Assembly (NCBI GenBank): GCA_026936325.1
Contig: JAPTHN010000073.1
Span: 1,751,864-1,815,863, forward strand
Length of the DNA: 64,000 nucleotides
Origin: Platynereis dumerilii
Taxonomy: Eukaryota > Annelida > Polychaeta > Phyllodocida > Nereididae
Direction: 5' to 3'
A program made the position numbers and the translations under genes. The notes beneath the pieces are model-generated. The model ran no database searches and was not told where the DNA came from. It saw nothing but the letters and a program-made list of their open reading frames with translations. This document shows, in pieces, positions 43,794 to 55,096 of this stretch. Numbering within the stretch: the stretch's first letter is position 1; each line of letters starts with the position of its first letter.

Positions 43794-45340
43794 ATATATA
43801 ATCTTTTATTGACATTCTCATATCATTACAGATACATATGTCATCAAAATAAAATATAAAATACAAAATGCAAACAAAATGCTTAAAAATTATACAGAGA
43901 CAAAGCTGATTACATAAATTAAAAACAGGTACATGTAAGATAAATATGAATACTGACATTATAAATCTAGGTTCCAGCCACCCAATTGATAAGCGATTCA
44001 GATAAGGAGAATTAGTTGCTCACTATATATCTATACCCGCCATAAACAAAATTACTTCACAGATGTCATTGTTTTATGATTAGTAAAATGACTGCAGCTA
44101 TTGAAACGTAAATATCAGGTATTCATTAATGATAAGTATACATATATCGTTAAAAAGTTAAAATTGGGCGTTTTCATGTTGATCAGTCCAGCGCAACCAG
44201 GCATGGACAGCGGCAACCGCTTAAATGTCCATGCACTGGTGCTCTGGTAAGTCAAAACAGTCATTTCGGTGCCCACACAATAGTTATTCACAGTCAAGAA
44301 CAGTTATAAACAATTGCATAATAAGCTTATTGGGTCGACAGATGCAGTCTTATGTACGTATTCAATGGCACAGAAAATGTGATATTAAGAACATAAAGTC
44401 AATCGGAGTACATACACAGGGGCATGATTGTGTGAACATAGGAGATGTTTTACCTGGTTCATACATCAGCTTGATGTAGGAATTTACCAAGACTCATTAA
44501 CAATTTGGGCTCTTTACTTTTCATTATTGCTACAAATTTACTTATGTTGTCTAGCGTTTGAAAATTTTCTATAAATCGTGTTGCAGTTGAGAAAAGTTCA
44601 TTCCTATAAATTGAGTTACTCGGACAAATAATAAGGCAATGTGTTTCATCTTCAACTACATTTAAAGTGCATTTCGCACAGATTCGATCCTCCGCATGAC
44701 TTTTTGGCTTATGATGCCGTCCTGTTTCAATGCATAAGCTATGCGAGCTAGTTCTAAATCTGGCAAGTTTTACTGCTATTTTACGAGTAAGCTTAAGGAG
44801 TAAATATGGCTCTAATCGGCAGTCAGTTTTATACAGTTTATATGTTCTCAGTTTTGGCTGCTGTTCACTATCGTTTATTGACTCAATTAGTCTTGTCTGT
44901 TCAGTTTCAAATAGTTTCAGTTTGAAATTTCTGCTCATGTAGTCAAGGTTTAAGTCTGAAGTGTTTTGGATGTTGCATTCCATACCACAATTGTCTAGTA
45001 ATTGACATAACCTTCCGATCCAATTATTTTTAGAGCCATCTCTATGCATCTCTTTTTGAACTAGCAGACATTTCTTAAGAATTTTTTCATTTGACGTTTT
45101 TTCTATTTTGGTCCAATAATTAACCATTCGTATCTTTTGCCTGACATGCAGTGGAAACCTACCAATGAGTTCACACTACTTTGAAGGTGTTTTGGTGAGT
45201 CAGCGATGAGTACAATGTCATCAGCATACAAAATATGGGTGAGCACCATATTCCCTAGGGACAGACCATCAGCTTTGCTTAAATAGTTGGGAAGATCAGA
45301 CAAAAATTCATTAAACAATTTGGGACTAAGAATTAATGCC
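43794..45340 (-). mobile_element. LINE (CR1/L2-like) 3' half, 5'-truncated
   Basis: On the minus strand, 45318-45103 reads the reverse transcriptase palm (LFNEFLSDLPNYL, then HILYADDIVLIADS). After a frame change it continues as a 222-codon C-terminal region (45127-44459), with a zinc-knuckle-like RICAKCTLNVVEDETHCLIICP and FRTSSHSLCIETGRHH. A 3' UTR runs to about 43794 with AATAAA on that strand near 43806-43811. The 5' 60% is missing, as usual for target-primed insertion. Dead because of truncation and the frame change. Similar group to the copy at 27805, but the parts do not overlap. Confidence 0.85.
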
Positions 45341-45800
45341 CTTGCCTAGGCTCGGGCATTAATGACTTCTGACCTCGGGCAGGACCAGTCAATCACCAGT
45401 AGTGCCCTCCAGAAAAACGTTATTGACCAATTACCAGTCATGGAGCATCGACATGTTCATGGGATGGATGTATCAATATTTTATACTTGCTGCTTTGATT
45501 AAATGCATCAGAGCAAAACTTTTTTTTTTAAGTCCTTATTTCTTATGAAAAATACTGTGTTGAATTTTCACTCTCATCATTGTGTTACATGGACAAATGA
45601 GTTTTTCTACTTTGTGTCAACATAATATTTATATGGCAGATGTTCAATGGAATCTTCATGTTGAATTTTTGTTAGCCTTTTTTTGGGTAATGACCCTTGA
45701 CAGGGCTAGATGGGACAGGCAAGAATGGGCCCATTGAAATGCACAGTAATTTTGAGATGGGGCAAGATGGGACAATTTCATCAATTGGAAAGTAAATGAG
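45341..45800. other. No gene seen
   Basis: Starts at the truncated LINE end with a CGGGCATTAATG repeat (45354) and continues as AT-rich sequence up to the hAT insertion. Confidence 0.45.
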
Positions 45801-46073
45801 CAGGGGTGCCGGAAGGAATCGTGGGCGGCAGGGGCGGTCAGACGAAAAAGGGCATATCATATTCGCGCCAATTTCACGGGAAAAAATTTAAATAGAGAGT
45901 CAATAATAATTTTAATATAGACTTACTAATTTGTGCCTAAAATTGATAAAATAAGGCCTAATAATATATTTTTCTTTAAGATCAAAAGGGCACCCTTGCC
46001 CCCCCCTGCCCCCCTTGGGCAAAGGCAGGAGGGGCAATTGCCCCCCCTGTCCCCCCCTGTTCCGGCACCCCTG
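45801..46073. mobile_element. hAT MITE with perfect 8-bp target duplication
   Basis: The ends CAGGGGTGCCGGAA and TTCCGGCACCCCTG are flanked by identical TAAATGAG (45793-45800 and 46074-46081). Same family as 38556-38803. The right third is C/G-run rich; no ORF. Confidence 0.92.
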
Positions 46074-46264
46074 TAAATGAGCACTACTACACCTGTGGTT
46101 ACTGCAACAACCATTCCCAACAATCTTCTATGCATTCAATATTTTGGAAAATAGGCATCAGTGTTGTATTATAATAAGACCAAATGGGTATGGTGGTATT
46201 TTGAGATGTACTCCACGAGTTGAAGATATCCTGAGTCCTCTGTACCACTCCTGAGTGATCCTTC

Positions 46265-46380
<116 letters not shown>

Positions 46381-46617
46381 GTAAGGTATTGCAATTTCAA
46401 ACATGCAATTCATTATTAAATTTTTTTAACTTCACCAGGAGGCAGGAGCACACATGCATATTAAAGAATTTTGATGATTTGTAAATAATAATAAAAATGT
46501 GAAGATAAGATCTAACCATGCAGATAGCTATCTGATATCTATCAATAGATCAATAAATATAATAAATCATGAAATCAACTGTTAATTCATCAAATTATCC
46601 ATGGAATTATTCTTCCA

Positions 46618-46637
46618 TTCTATCTATCTATCTATCC

Positions 46638-46704
<67 letters not shown>

Positions 46705-46733
46705 CATCTATCTATCTATCTATCTATCTATCC

Positions 46734-46768
<35 letters not shown>

Positions 46769-46826
46769 GCTGGCTGTATCTATCCATCTATCTATCTATC
46801 TATCTATCTTTCTATCTGTTTATCTA
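46618..46826 (+). repeat. (TATC)n microsatellite
   Basis: About 50 TATC copies with scattered CATC variants and a short GCTGGCTGTA interruption near 46769. It lies 240 bases from the GATA array above and in the opposite orientation, so the two could pair as an inverted repeat. Confidence 0.97.
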
Positions 46827-47627
46827 AAGATTTTAATCCTTCTGTCTAATAATCTTACGATCTGACCGTCTGACGGCATGCCAATGGATCTAATTACTAC
46901 AATTTTCACAGAGGCTCGTCAAAATGCGATATGTAATGTTCAAATATTGACACATGTGTCAATCAAACTCATAATTCAAACTGACATATCAACCAATCAT
47001 AGTTTTGGTGTCAAAGAAGATTGAATGGTTAACAGCAAGAAACAAACTGGCTTTATTTCTGTTATGTCATGGTTTGTCTCACAGTTGGTTTTGGCTATAT
47101 TCACGGTTATGGTATATGTTTATTTCTTTGTATTAAATTGTATACCTCAGATTCATACTGAGAATGGACTGCAATGTATTGCCACAACATGTCACATAGG
47201 CTTCCATATATACGTCATGCAATAAATATTTCTATTTGCAATTTCTCATTTATTTTCCAGTCTCGAACCCTGCGCTTAGTGGGTATTGTTTGTAAAGTGG
47301 CATGCCCCAATATCAGGGCTAAAATAAGGAGATTTGTCTTGACAGTTTAAGTCCAACATTAAAGATTTAAAAAATTGCCTGAGATCCTATCAGTGGAAAT
47401 CAACGAGTTAACTTCCACGCCAATTCCTGCAACATTTCAACTCCATGGACTCAATTTTTTTGCAGTCAATCCTCTTTAGCATCTTAACAAATTCAAAGGA
47501 ATCAATTTTTTCCACATTCAAGCGAGTAAACCAGCTCTGAAATTTTAAAACCAATTTTTTTCAAAACAATTTATATTATTGTTTCCACAAAAAAATCTTT
47601 CTTTGGTCTCAAAGGTTTCTTGTAATA
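46827..47627. other. Intergenic, no gene seen
   Basis: The frame at 47025-47225 has a hydrophobic centre (MSWFVSQLVLAIFTVMVYVY) but no start context, domain or neighbours that support it. Otherwise plain AT-rich sequence. Confidence 0.4.
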
Positions 47628-48028
47628 CACCATTGCTAATAAATATGGAATACTTCAGCATTCTCCATTGAAATTGGCAACTTTAGCAATTTCTGCTGCA
47701 GCACATGATGGTCTGATTCAATGGTATACTACTTCCAATTAACGCTAACAGGAAGAACATGCTGTAGTTCAAAACGCATGCTGCAGCGTTAACCCTAGGA
47801 AAAGTTACAGCAGCACAAAATATGGAAATTCAGGGGGTTTTTTAGGGTGAGGCGCATTAAAACAAAAATTAGAAATTCTTGCAAAAAATGTAGTTGAGGC
47901 TTTCAAAGAGTGATTAGAGAAGATGACTTGACCTTTACAATGAACCTTGCTTACATTCACACTCTGAAATTTACATTTATTTGACACTTATTTTCCAAAA
48001 AAGTGTTCTATATTTATGAGCAGGAGTG
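47628..48028. mobile_element. Tc1/mariner-like MITE, complete copy
   Basis: Ends CACCATTGCTAATAAATATG and CTATATTTATGAGCAGGAGTG between TA dinucleotides (47626-47627 and 48029-48030). About 400 bp, no ORF. Shares its left 260 bp with 40790-41047. Confidence 0.85.
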
Positions 48029-48239
48029 TATTTATGAAAGTTTGGTACTAATTTTGCATATTTGTAACTCAATGACATTCATATAATAAAAGAAATACGT
48101 ATGTCTCCATTCACGAACATTATTTTTATTGATTACGAGAAGTTGACATTTACAATTAGATTTTCAGACAACAATGAATATGTTTTAACAAAATATTTAA
48201 TATCAGTATGACAAAATATTACATTAATTAACAATGTTT

Positions 48240-50180
48240 TTACACCTTCAAAAAAAGCAACAAACAATTTTTTACAGGAAACAATTTTTAAGACCTAAAA
48301 AGGCCAACTCTGCCCTTAAGTGGTCCCCCAAAAATTTTTAATAATTTAAACAAAATATCGCATTAACAACAATTTTTTGTATAAATTTCCTTCAAGAAAA
48401 AAATTGCTTATATATCTTTGGAAATTTATCAAGTCATTTAATCCGTAAAACAACGAGCAACAATAATAAACCTTTGTTGTATGGATTAAATTACTTGATC
48501 ACTAATACAGTTTTACCTAAGTCATTTTTCAAACATTACGTCGATGATAACGAGACCAACTCAGCTCTTAAGTGGACCCTTCAGAAATAACTAAGCTTAT
48601 GCATATTTACAGAAATTCATTTGTTCAAACATAGCTAGACCAACTCGACTCTCAAGTGGACCCTTGTTGTTATACAATACTCCTTCCAGAGAGCGTTACT
48701 TATGCCTTTTTACAGAATATCATTTAAACAATATATTACTTCAAAAAGAATGTTACTTATGCCTTTTTACAGAATATCATTTTAACAATATATTACTTCC
48801 AGAGAACGTTACTCATGCATTTTTACAGATTATCATTTAAACAATATATTACTTCAAAAGAACGTTACTTATGCCTTTTTACAGAATATCATTTAAACAA
48901 TATATTACTTCCAGAGAACATAACTAATGCATTTTTACAGAATATCACTTAAACAATATTACTTCCGGAGAACAGTACTAATGCATTTTTACAGAATATC
49001 ATTTAAACAATATATTACTTCCAGAGAACGTTACTTATGCATTTTTACAGAATATCATTTAAACAATATTACTTCCAGCGAACATAACTAATGCATTTTT
49101 ACAGAATATAATTTTTTAAAACAACATATTACTTCCAGAGAACATTACTTATGCATTTTTACAGAATATCACTTAAGAACAATATTACTTCCAAAGAACA
49201 TTACTTATGCATTTTTACAGAAAGTCATTTTTCAAACATTGCGAGACCAGCTCGGCTCCCAAGTGGACCCTTCGAGATTAAAATTAGGTTTCACAAGATA
49301 TACCATTAACAAAAATCATTACAATATTGCTTCCAGACAACATGACTAATGATGCATTTCTGCCGAAATTCATTTTTCAAACATTGCAAGACCACCTCAG
49401 CTGCTTACTGGTCATTTCAAAATTTAAAAAAAGGTTTTGCAAAATATCCCATTAACAACAATTATGTACCATGTAACTTCGAGACTACATAACTTTTTTT
49501 TATTTTAGAGAAATTCAGTTTTCAAAGATAGGGAGGCCAACTCAGCTCCGAAGTGGAGTTATCATAATTAAAAATCAATTTCACAACATATCTCAATAAC
49601 CAGCATATTTTATAAAATATTAATAGTCACTTCCAGAGAACATTACTAATATAGTTTTACCAAAGTCATTTCTGAAACACAGTGAGACCAACCCACTGCT
49701 TTCAAAATTAGACCCTTCACAATTTAAAATACGTTTCACAAAATATCCCATTAACAACAATCATTTTTACAATATTACTTCCAGAGAACATTACTTATTT
49801 ATTTTACAAAGATCATTTTTCAAACATGGCGACACCAACTCAGCACTTTTAAATATAGATCCTTCAAAATTAATAACAGGTTTCACAAAATATTCCATAA
49901 ACAACAAAATATTTATTATTTCTGCACATTCTTACAGAAAGCCATTTTTCAAATGTGGCAAACCAACACAGCCCTTAAATGGACCCTTTAAAATTAAGGA
50001 TAGGTTTCATTAAATATCCCATGAAAAAAAAACATTTATACAACATAACTTCCAGAAAACATTACTTACAAGTTTATACAGAAAGTTATTTTTCAAATAT
50101 GGCAAGAACAATTCAGCCCATGGACCCTTCAAAATTGAAAAATAGGTTCCACAAAATATCCCAGTACTTAGCAACATAGC
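48240..50180. repeat. Two-level tandem array (about 57-bp units inside longer units)
   Basis: From about 48690 to 49230 a 57-base unit (TTTTTACAGAATATCATT...ATTACTTCCAGAGAACGTTA) repeats about nine times at spacings of 55-58. From about 48530 to 50170 a second motif (TTTTCAAACAT..CGAGACCAACTCAGC..AAGTGGACCCTTC) recurs every 100-190 bases, usually combined with one 57-base unit and a TTTCACAAAATATCCCATTA block. Later units are longer and more diverged. No gene; the mixture suggests a longer ancestral unit from which the 57-base core was amplified. Confidence 0.8.
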
Positions 50181-51655
50181 TGTATTATTTCAACAAATAT
50201 TACTTTCACATATTTACCAGGGAAATAGTTGTTTTAACAATATAAGATATCCCAAATAACTACAAGAGGAAAATAGGGGCCACTGAAAGGCCCTTCTATG
50301 TCCCTTTAGTTCACTGCAGGCTCATCCAAAAAAATGCATTTAAAAAAATGCATACGGGCGAAAGCACAGTAAGGCCTCAATTGCGTTTTGGTAAGATAAA
50401 AGTAAATTTAGGGTCCTAGAAACCAATTTCCGACATAAAGAAGAAACAGTGCAGTATTTAAGCTTGATCAAGTATATCTGAGAAATTTAGGCATTTATCA
50501 TGAGCATGCAATTAAAACCATGCTCTGGGCAGACCTTTACAGTGGGTATAATTTGTCAATTTTAGCATGTAACCAGTGGCCCTTTTTCTGAAGCACCGTC
50601 TATTGCAGCAATGCTGTAGCCTAATATTTAGTTCACATTCCGCAGGTGACATTATCTGTTTACTGTATCTCCCTGGCCTTCTGTACGGACCATTGGCTGA
50701 CTTTTCAATATGATGATTATGGCAGCCATGACATCCAAACGAAAGGTCTGCTTGTAACCATCATTTTGCAAATTTACAGTCACGGGTTGAAAAGGCTGGC
50801 TGGAGGGTATTTTTATGTAATAATTTGCCGAATTTGGTGCTTTTGCCTAGATATGATATTGGTTTAATGAATTTCAGCAAAAAAGTTCCAATGGCCACTG
50901 ATGATTGTAAGATACAAGAAGCTTTAATGGCTAAAATCGATGTCTGTCCATTACATCCACAACTGATTTTTTGGTAATTTTAATGAATTAAAGACCAGCT
51001 AACACGTCAACTGAGATGGAAATGCATGTCTATCTCTCTCTACCTATGTATGCAACTGAAAATTTTTAAAACACAATGAATTTAACTTATAGACTGGACA
51101 CCAGGCTACAAAATGAAAATGTCCGTCCATTACGGCCACAAAAATGTTCAAATTAGTCTGGGGACTGATGTTTGGAGGTCTGGTATGTCGCAAATAAAGC
51201 AGGGATACCATGTTTAGTGACAAATTTAGAGATTATTTAGTGAATGCTGGCAAGACTCAAAAGTTGAATTTGTCACAGTTCATGCAAACTGTCCACATCA
51301 TACCAGCGAAAACTGTCGAAAAGCCAATGGTCAATTTCAGCAGAAAAAACCTAGATTTTCATAGAACTTTCATAATGTAGTTCATAGCAGCCCAGCAAAT
51401 ACCTGTTTTGATTTATTAGAAAAACATAATTCTGTATTCTACACATTATTAGTTCAAATTGATGTACTACATTTGCACTTCTGATGAAAATAATTCTTAG
51501 GTCATAGGGGCCAAATATTGAGGTGCTTACTGTGCTTTCACCCATACTCAATTTGATTTACAGTCTGTAAACTTAATATGCAAAAATAGTGGACTGTTGC
51601 CCTGTGAAAATGGCACTTCGTCAGTCATCACTTTCAATGATAATAGGCCTTGATA
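50181..51655. other. Intergenic, no gene seen
   Basis: No domain-bearing frame. Ends with a fragment (about 51585-51630, GGACTGTTGCCCTGTGAAAA) of the MITE family of 16883 and 38804. This is the 3' side of the GPCR gene. Confidence 0.45.
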
Positions 51656-51993
51656 GTGGAACTCTCCTTTTTCCAGCTCTCCTGTGTTGACGAGCGAATA
51701 AAACTATTTCCGGGAACAAGCTGCCATTTTGTACCATTGCTGAGTCAGTGAAGCTGGCATTCCAGGTCCCAGGGCACTTTTAATCCATTGAAAACATTAC
51801 GGATTTGCATTGCCAAGTCTTAAATGGAATGTTTAGCATTGAATACCACCATATTCCAGTACTGTCAGGCTGACTAGACTTTGTTACGGACCTTAGAAAC
51901 CCCAGCTCCATTGTAAATTCCCAGGCTGATGTTTCCGGAAATAGTTTTATTCTGCTCGTCAACACAGGAGAGCTGGAAAAAGGAGAGTTCCAC
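51656..51993. mobile_element. TA-flanked MITE downstream of the GPCR gene
   Basis: 338 bp. GTGGAACTCTCCTTTTTCCA and its complement close the ends, continuing for more than 50 bases of inverted repeat, between TA at 51654-51655 and 51994-51995. Each inverted repeat contains AATAAA pointing inward (51697-51702 plus strand; 51946-51951 minus strand). No ORF. It lies about 225 bases past the GPCR stop codon. Confidence 0.88.
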
Positions 51994-52218
51994 TAACGCC
52001 TGCTATTTGATTTTTAAAAGGACACTGCAATTCCACAGTCCTGAGGGTGTCCGAAGTTGTGTCAATCACATCTATATTATTGAATAATGTGATTGTTATT
52101 GAAACAATCAGCATTGTAATGTGATCCGTAACCTAGAAGTTATACATCGGGGAATAATTTTCATGTCCCGGCATGGTTTATCTAAATGCACCCTATTCTC
52201 TACACACATTGATTGTAC

Positions 52219-54225
52219 CTATTTCCTGAGCAACTGCTTCATGTTTTCCCTGAACTTCTTACTTACTGCCATGAATAAGTAAAAGTTCATTGAAAAATTT
52301 GTTACATACAAACACCGGGTGACCACAATAAACAGCTGCATAAAAGCATGGTCTCTTCTGGTCTCGATCTTGTAAAACGCAAAGACAAGCGCTCTAAGAG
52401 CAATTGGAACCAAGAAAATGAAAAACGACAAGGTCACGACAAAAAACAGGCGTGTCATTTGTTTTTCAATATCTGAGGTAGCTGATTTTGGTTTCACAGG
52501 AGTTTTATTTTTCGCAACAACTTCAGAGAGTTCAGAAGCTGACAGAACCTGTTCTCTGGCATCCGATGAGTTGGATTTTGGCATAACACGACTGGTACTA
52601 CTGCTCATTGCATGTTCCTCGATTTCTTCATTTTCATTTGTGACATGAGGCTTTCTGGGAAGATGCATTGAAGATATGATGCCATCAGCATATCTTGCAG
52701 CTGCACTGCTGTGCGATCCTTCAGCAAAATTGTCTCTTGCAGCTGCACTCCTGTGTGATCCTTCAGCAAAATTGTCTCTTGCAGTTGCACTCCTGTGCGA
52801 TCCAGCAGCAAAATTGTCTCTTGCAGCTGCACTCCTGTGCGATCCTTCAGCAAAATTGTCTCTTGCAGCTGCACTCCTGTGCGATCCTTCAGCAAAATTG
52901 TCTCTTGCAGCTGCACTCCTGTGTGATCCTTCAGAAAAGTTGTCTCTTGCAGCTGCACTCCTGTGTGATCCTTCAGCAAAATTGTCTCTTGCAGCTGCAC
53001 TCCTGTGCGATCCAGCAGCAAAATTGTCTCTTGCAGCTGCACTCCTGTACGATCCTTCAGCAAACTTGTCTCTTGCAGCTGCACTCCTGTGTGATCCTTC
53101 AGCAAAATTGTCTCTTGCAGCTGCACTCCTGTTCGATCCTTCAGCAAAATTGTCTCTTGCAGCTGCACTCCTGTGTGATCCTTCAGCAAAATTGTCTCTT
53201 GCAGCTGCACTCCTGTGAGATCCTTCAGCAAAATTGTCTCTTGCAGCTGCACTCCTGTGCGATCCTTCAGCAAACTTGTCTCTTGCTGCTGCACTCCTGT
53301 GCGATCCTTCAGCAACATTGTCTCTTGCAGCTGCATTCCTGGGCGATCTTTCATTGGTCACACAACCAGGTTTTGACCAATCAGGAGAGTGCTGACATAT
53401 GTCAGCTGTTGTTATAATGCCGGTTGTGACATTGTCAAGATTAGTAGGACCTGCCAATGAGATTGTCTCAGTTGTGGCGCTGTTGTCTGTCCTTCCGTCA
53501 CTGGATTCATGATTTCGATACTTCAGTACATTCTGTCGACTCTTTCTGATAGCACTTATAATGAGGCAGTTAAGAAGTCCGAGCGCCAGAAAGGGGGCGA
53601 AAAAATGAACGACGGACCAAGACCAATTGTATATTTTACTTAACAGGGTTGGTAAAACAAATACATTGCACCTATCGCCACTGCCAACCGATGCGACATA
53701 AGCAAGAGGTAACTCGGAGAAAACGCTGATGACAAATACTGTGAGTATTATTGGAATTAATACATTTTTATTGTGAATATGTTTAAATTGGAGAGGATAT
53801 TTAACAGCAATGAATTTCTCTAAAGTCATGCTAGTGATCAACCATGGACTGCATGATGAAAAATAACCACCAAAATAAACCAACACCTGGCATGTTTTTA
53901 ATTCAATAGAGTCGTAGAGATTTAAGAACACCCAATAAAGACCAAATGATATATTATGACCAATATCAGAAAATGCTAAAGCTATAAGAAATAAGGCTGT
54001 TGGATTGTAAGCCTTCTTACAGAATACAGTTAAAACCAAACTATTGCCAAAAAGACCAAAAACGGGCATAACGGGTTCGATATATCTCGCAATAAAAGCT
54101 GCTGCTCTTAACATCTGGCGGATGTCAGCTGGATCACTCTCTGGGTTGTCATCGGTTCTTTCAAAAGCAGTTGTAAAGTCGGAAGTGTTGTCGAAGGACG
54201 GAGTGGTGGTGTCTTCGAATTCCAT
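52219..54225 (-). CDS. Class A (rhodopsin-like) orphan GPCR with repeat-expanded third intracellular loop
   Basis: Single uninterrupted frame of 668 codons from the ATG at 54225. The extracellular N-terminus (1-43, N-glycosylation site NTS at 13) precedes TM1 (about 44-68, with GNSLV), TM2 (75-98, ALAFSDIGHN), TM3 (112-135), TM4 (154-176), TM5 (200-226), TM6 (591-616) and TM7 (629-654). Cys112 and Cys186 are placed to form the conserved TM3-ECL2 disulfide. The DRY motif is LEKFIAVKYP instead, TM6 lacks the usual CWxP, and NPxxY is NFSMNFYLF, as in many FMRFamide-type and orphan peptide-receptor-like families. Intracellular loop 3 (about 227-590) is very long and contains 15 copies of a 14-residue repeat. 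An SKKFREN helix-8 start follows TM7. Ligand unknown. The intact frame and intact TM segments indicate a working host gene. Confidence 0.93.
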   Translation of the reverse strand: MEFEDTTTPSFDNTSDFTTAFERTDDNPESDPADIRQMLRAAAFIARYIEPVMPVFGLFGNSLVLTVFCKKAYNPTALFLIALAFSDIGHNISFGLYWVFLNLYDSIELKTCQVLVYFGGYFSSCSPWLITSMTLEKFIAVKYPLQFKHIHNKNVLIPIILTVFVISVFSELPLAYVASVGSGDRCNVFVLPTLLSKIYNWSWSVVHFFAPFLALGLLNCLIISAIRKSRQNVLKYRNHESSDGRTDNSATTETISLAGPTNLDNVTTGIITTADICQHSPDWSKPGCVTNERSPRNAAARDNVAEGSHRSAAARDKFAEGSHRSAAARDNFAEGSHRSAAARDNFAEGSHRSAAARDNFAEGSNRSAAARDNFAEGSHRSAAARDKFAEGSYRSAAARDNFAAGSHRSAAARDNFAEGSHRSAAARDNFSEGSHRSAAARDNFAEGSHRSAAARDNFAEGSHRSAAARDNFAAGSHRSATARDNFAEGSHRSAAARDNFAEGSHSSAAARYADGIISSMHLPRKPHVTNENEEIEEHAMSSSTSRVMPKSNSSDAREQVLSASELSEVVAKNKTPVKPKSATSDIEKQMTRLFFVVTLSFFIFLVPIALRALVFAFYKIETRRDHAFMQLFIVVTRCLYVTNFSMNFYLFMAVSKKFRENMKQLLRK
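52681..53340 (-). repeat. 42-bp coding minisatellite in the GPCR loop
   Basis: Fifteen full copies and one partial copy of a 42-base unit encoding RSAAARDNFAEGSH (residues about 296-515). Variation is limited (N/K at position 8, E/A at 11, H/Y/N at 14). The unit length is a multiple of three, so copy-number change keeps the receptor in frame. Both strands stay open across the array, giving shadow frames. The repeat is charged and Ala/Ser-rich, probably disordered. Confidence 0.95.
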
Positions 54226-54281
54226 CTTCAGAATGTGCTCCCTCAGTGGTCTGGTATTGGAATCAACTGAAAATGAAACGA
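54226..54281 (-). promoter_or_regulatory. Likely splice acceptor in the GPCR 5' UTR
   Basis: On the minus strand CGTTTCATTTTCAG precedes TTGATTCCAATACC, placing a good acceptor (AG at 54267-54268) about 41 bases before the ATG. The coding exon is then intronless but an upstream non-coding exon is expected. No donor was identified. Confidence 0.5.
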
Positions 54282-55096
54282 TGTGTGTTATTCATATGAT
54301 AAAGCGATTCTGAGGAGTACATTTAAAGATGAAAAAAATATATATTTGGAAGATATACTTTGAGTGGTGATAAGTTATTACTTATATGTGAGTTATATGC
54401 ATTTAGTGACAACTGGAGACTTTCTGGTGTTTCAAAAATTACATCAGTCCTCATTTTATTGCAACGACGCCAACCCATTATATTAATTCCATGTAAAAAG
54501 TTGAATATTATTAAACATAGGCTGCGCAGCAGCAAACCTTCAGCGAATAACATCTTTAGAAGATTACAATTACACCATGAAATTGGTGTGTTTACGAAAT
54601 TGCACATAGGCATGCAATAGTGGTCGAGTGACCAGGGGGGTATCCAGAAATGGCTATGGCCCCATCTTAATATGCCACTGGTTGAGTCGTGGCCTTCAAT
54701 TATCTCTCTAAATCAGAAAGTCTCCAGTTGTCACTCTACACACCAGAGGGAGCCTCTCAGGCACACCAGCAGAGCAGAGCAGCTCCTATATTATCCTTTT
54801 TTTACAAGATTAACAACAGACAATGGAGAGTGAAAAGTTGATGAGCTTCTAGCTGAACACACCTGGGCTACAGGGTACATGAATGAAAGAATCTGCAGCA
54901 AGTATCATGACAAGACTGTTTTAAATACGACCATGTGTTTGCTCACAATCTATTTATAGACCTGCTACTTGTGATTTGAGCTGACTGAGTCTTAAGTGGA
55001 CTGAGCCTTAACTGTGGATTAATCAAATGACTTTGTTTACACTAGCATAATTGCTTGCCAATCTGTTCTAGTACATAACCCATATAGAGCTTTGTT
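54282..55096. other. 5' side of the GPCR gene and 5' flank of a LINE; no gene seen
   Basis: A piece at 54518-54546 (CATAGGCTGCGCAGCAGC) resembles 23122-23141 beside the lectin-like exon, perhaps a shared repeat. No promoter or exon can be supported. Confidence 0.4.

Noticed and set aside
47025-47225. Small membrane protein
   Set aside because: One hydrophobic stretch in AT-rich DNA is expected by chance; no start context, neighbours or conservation can be shown.
52605-53417. Alternative frames over the GPCR loop (LLKDRTGVQLQE and LAAALLCDPSAK repeats)
   Set aside because: They are shadows of the 42-bp repeat. Only the 668-codon frame has transmembrane segments on both sides of the array.
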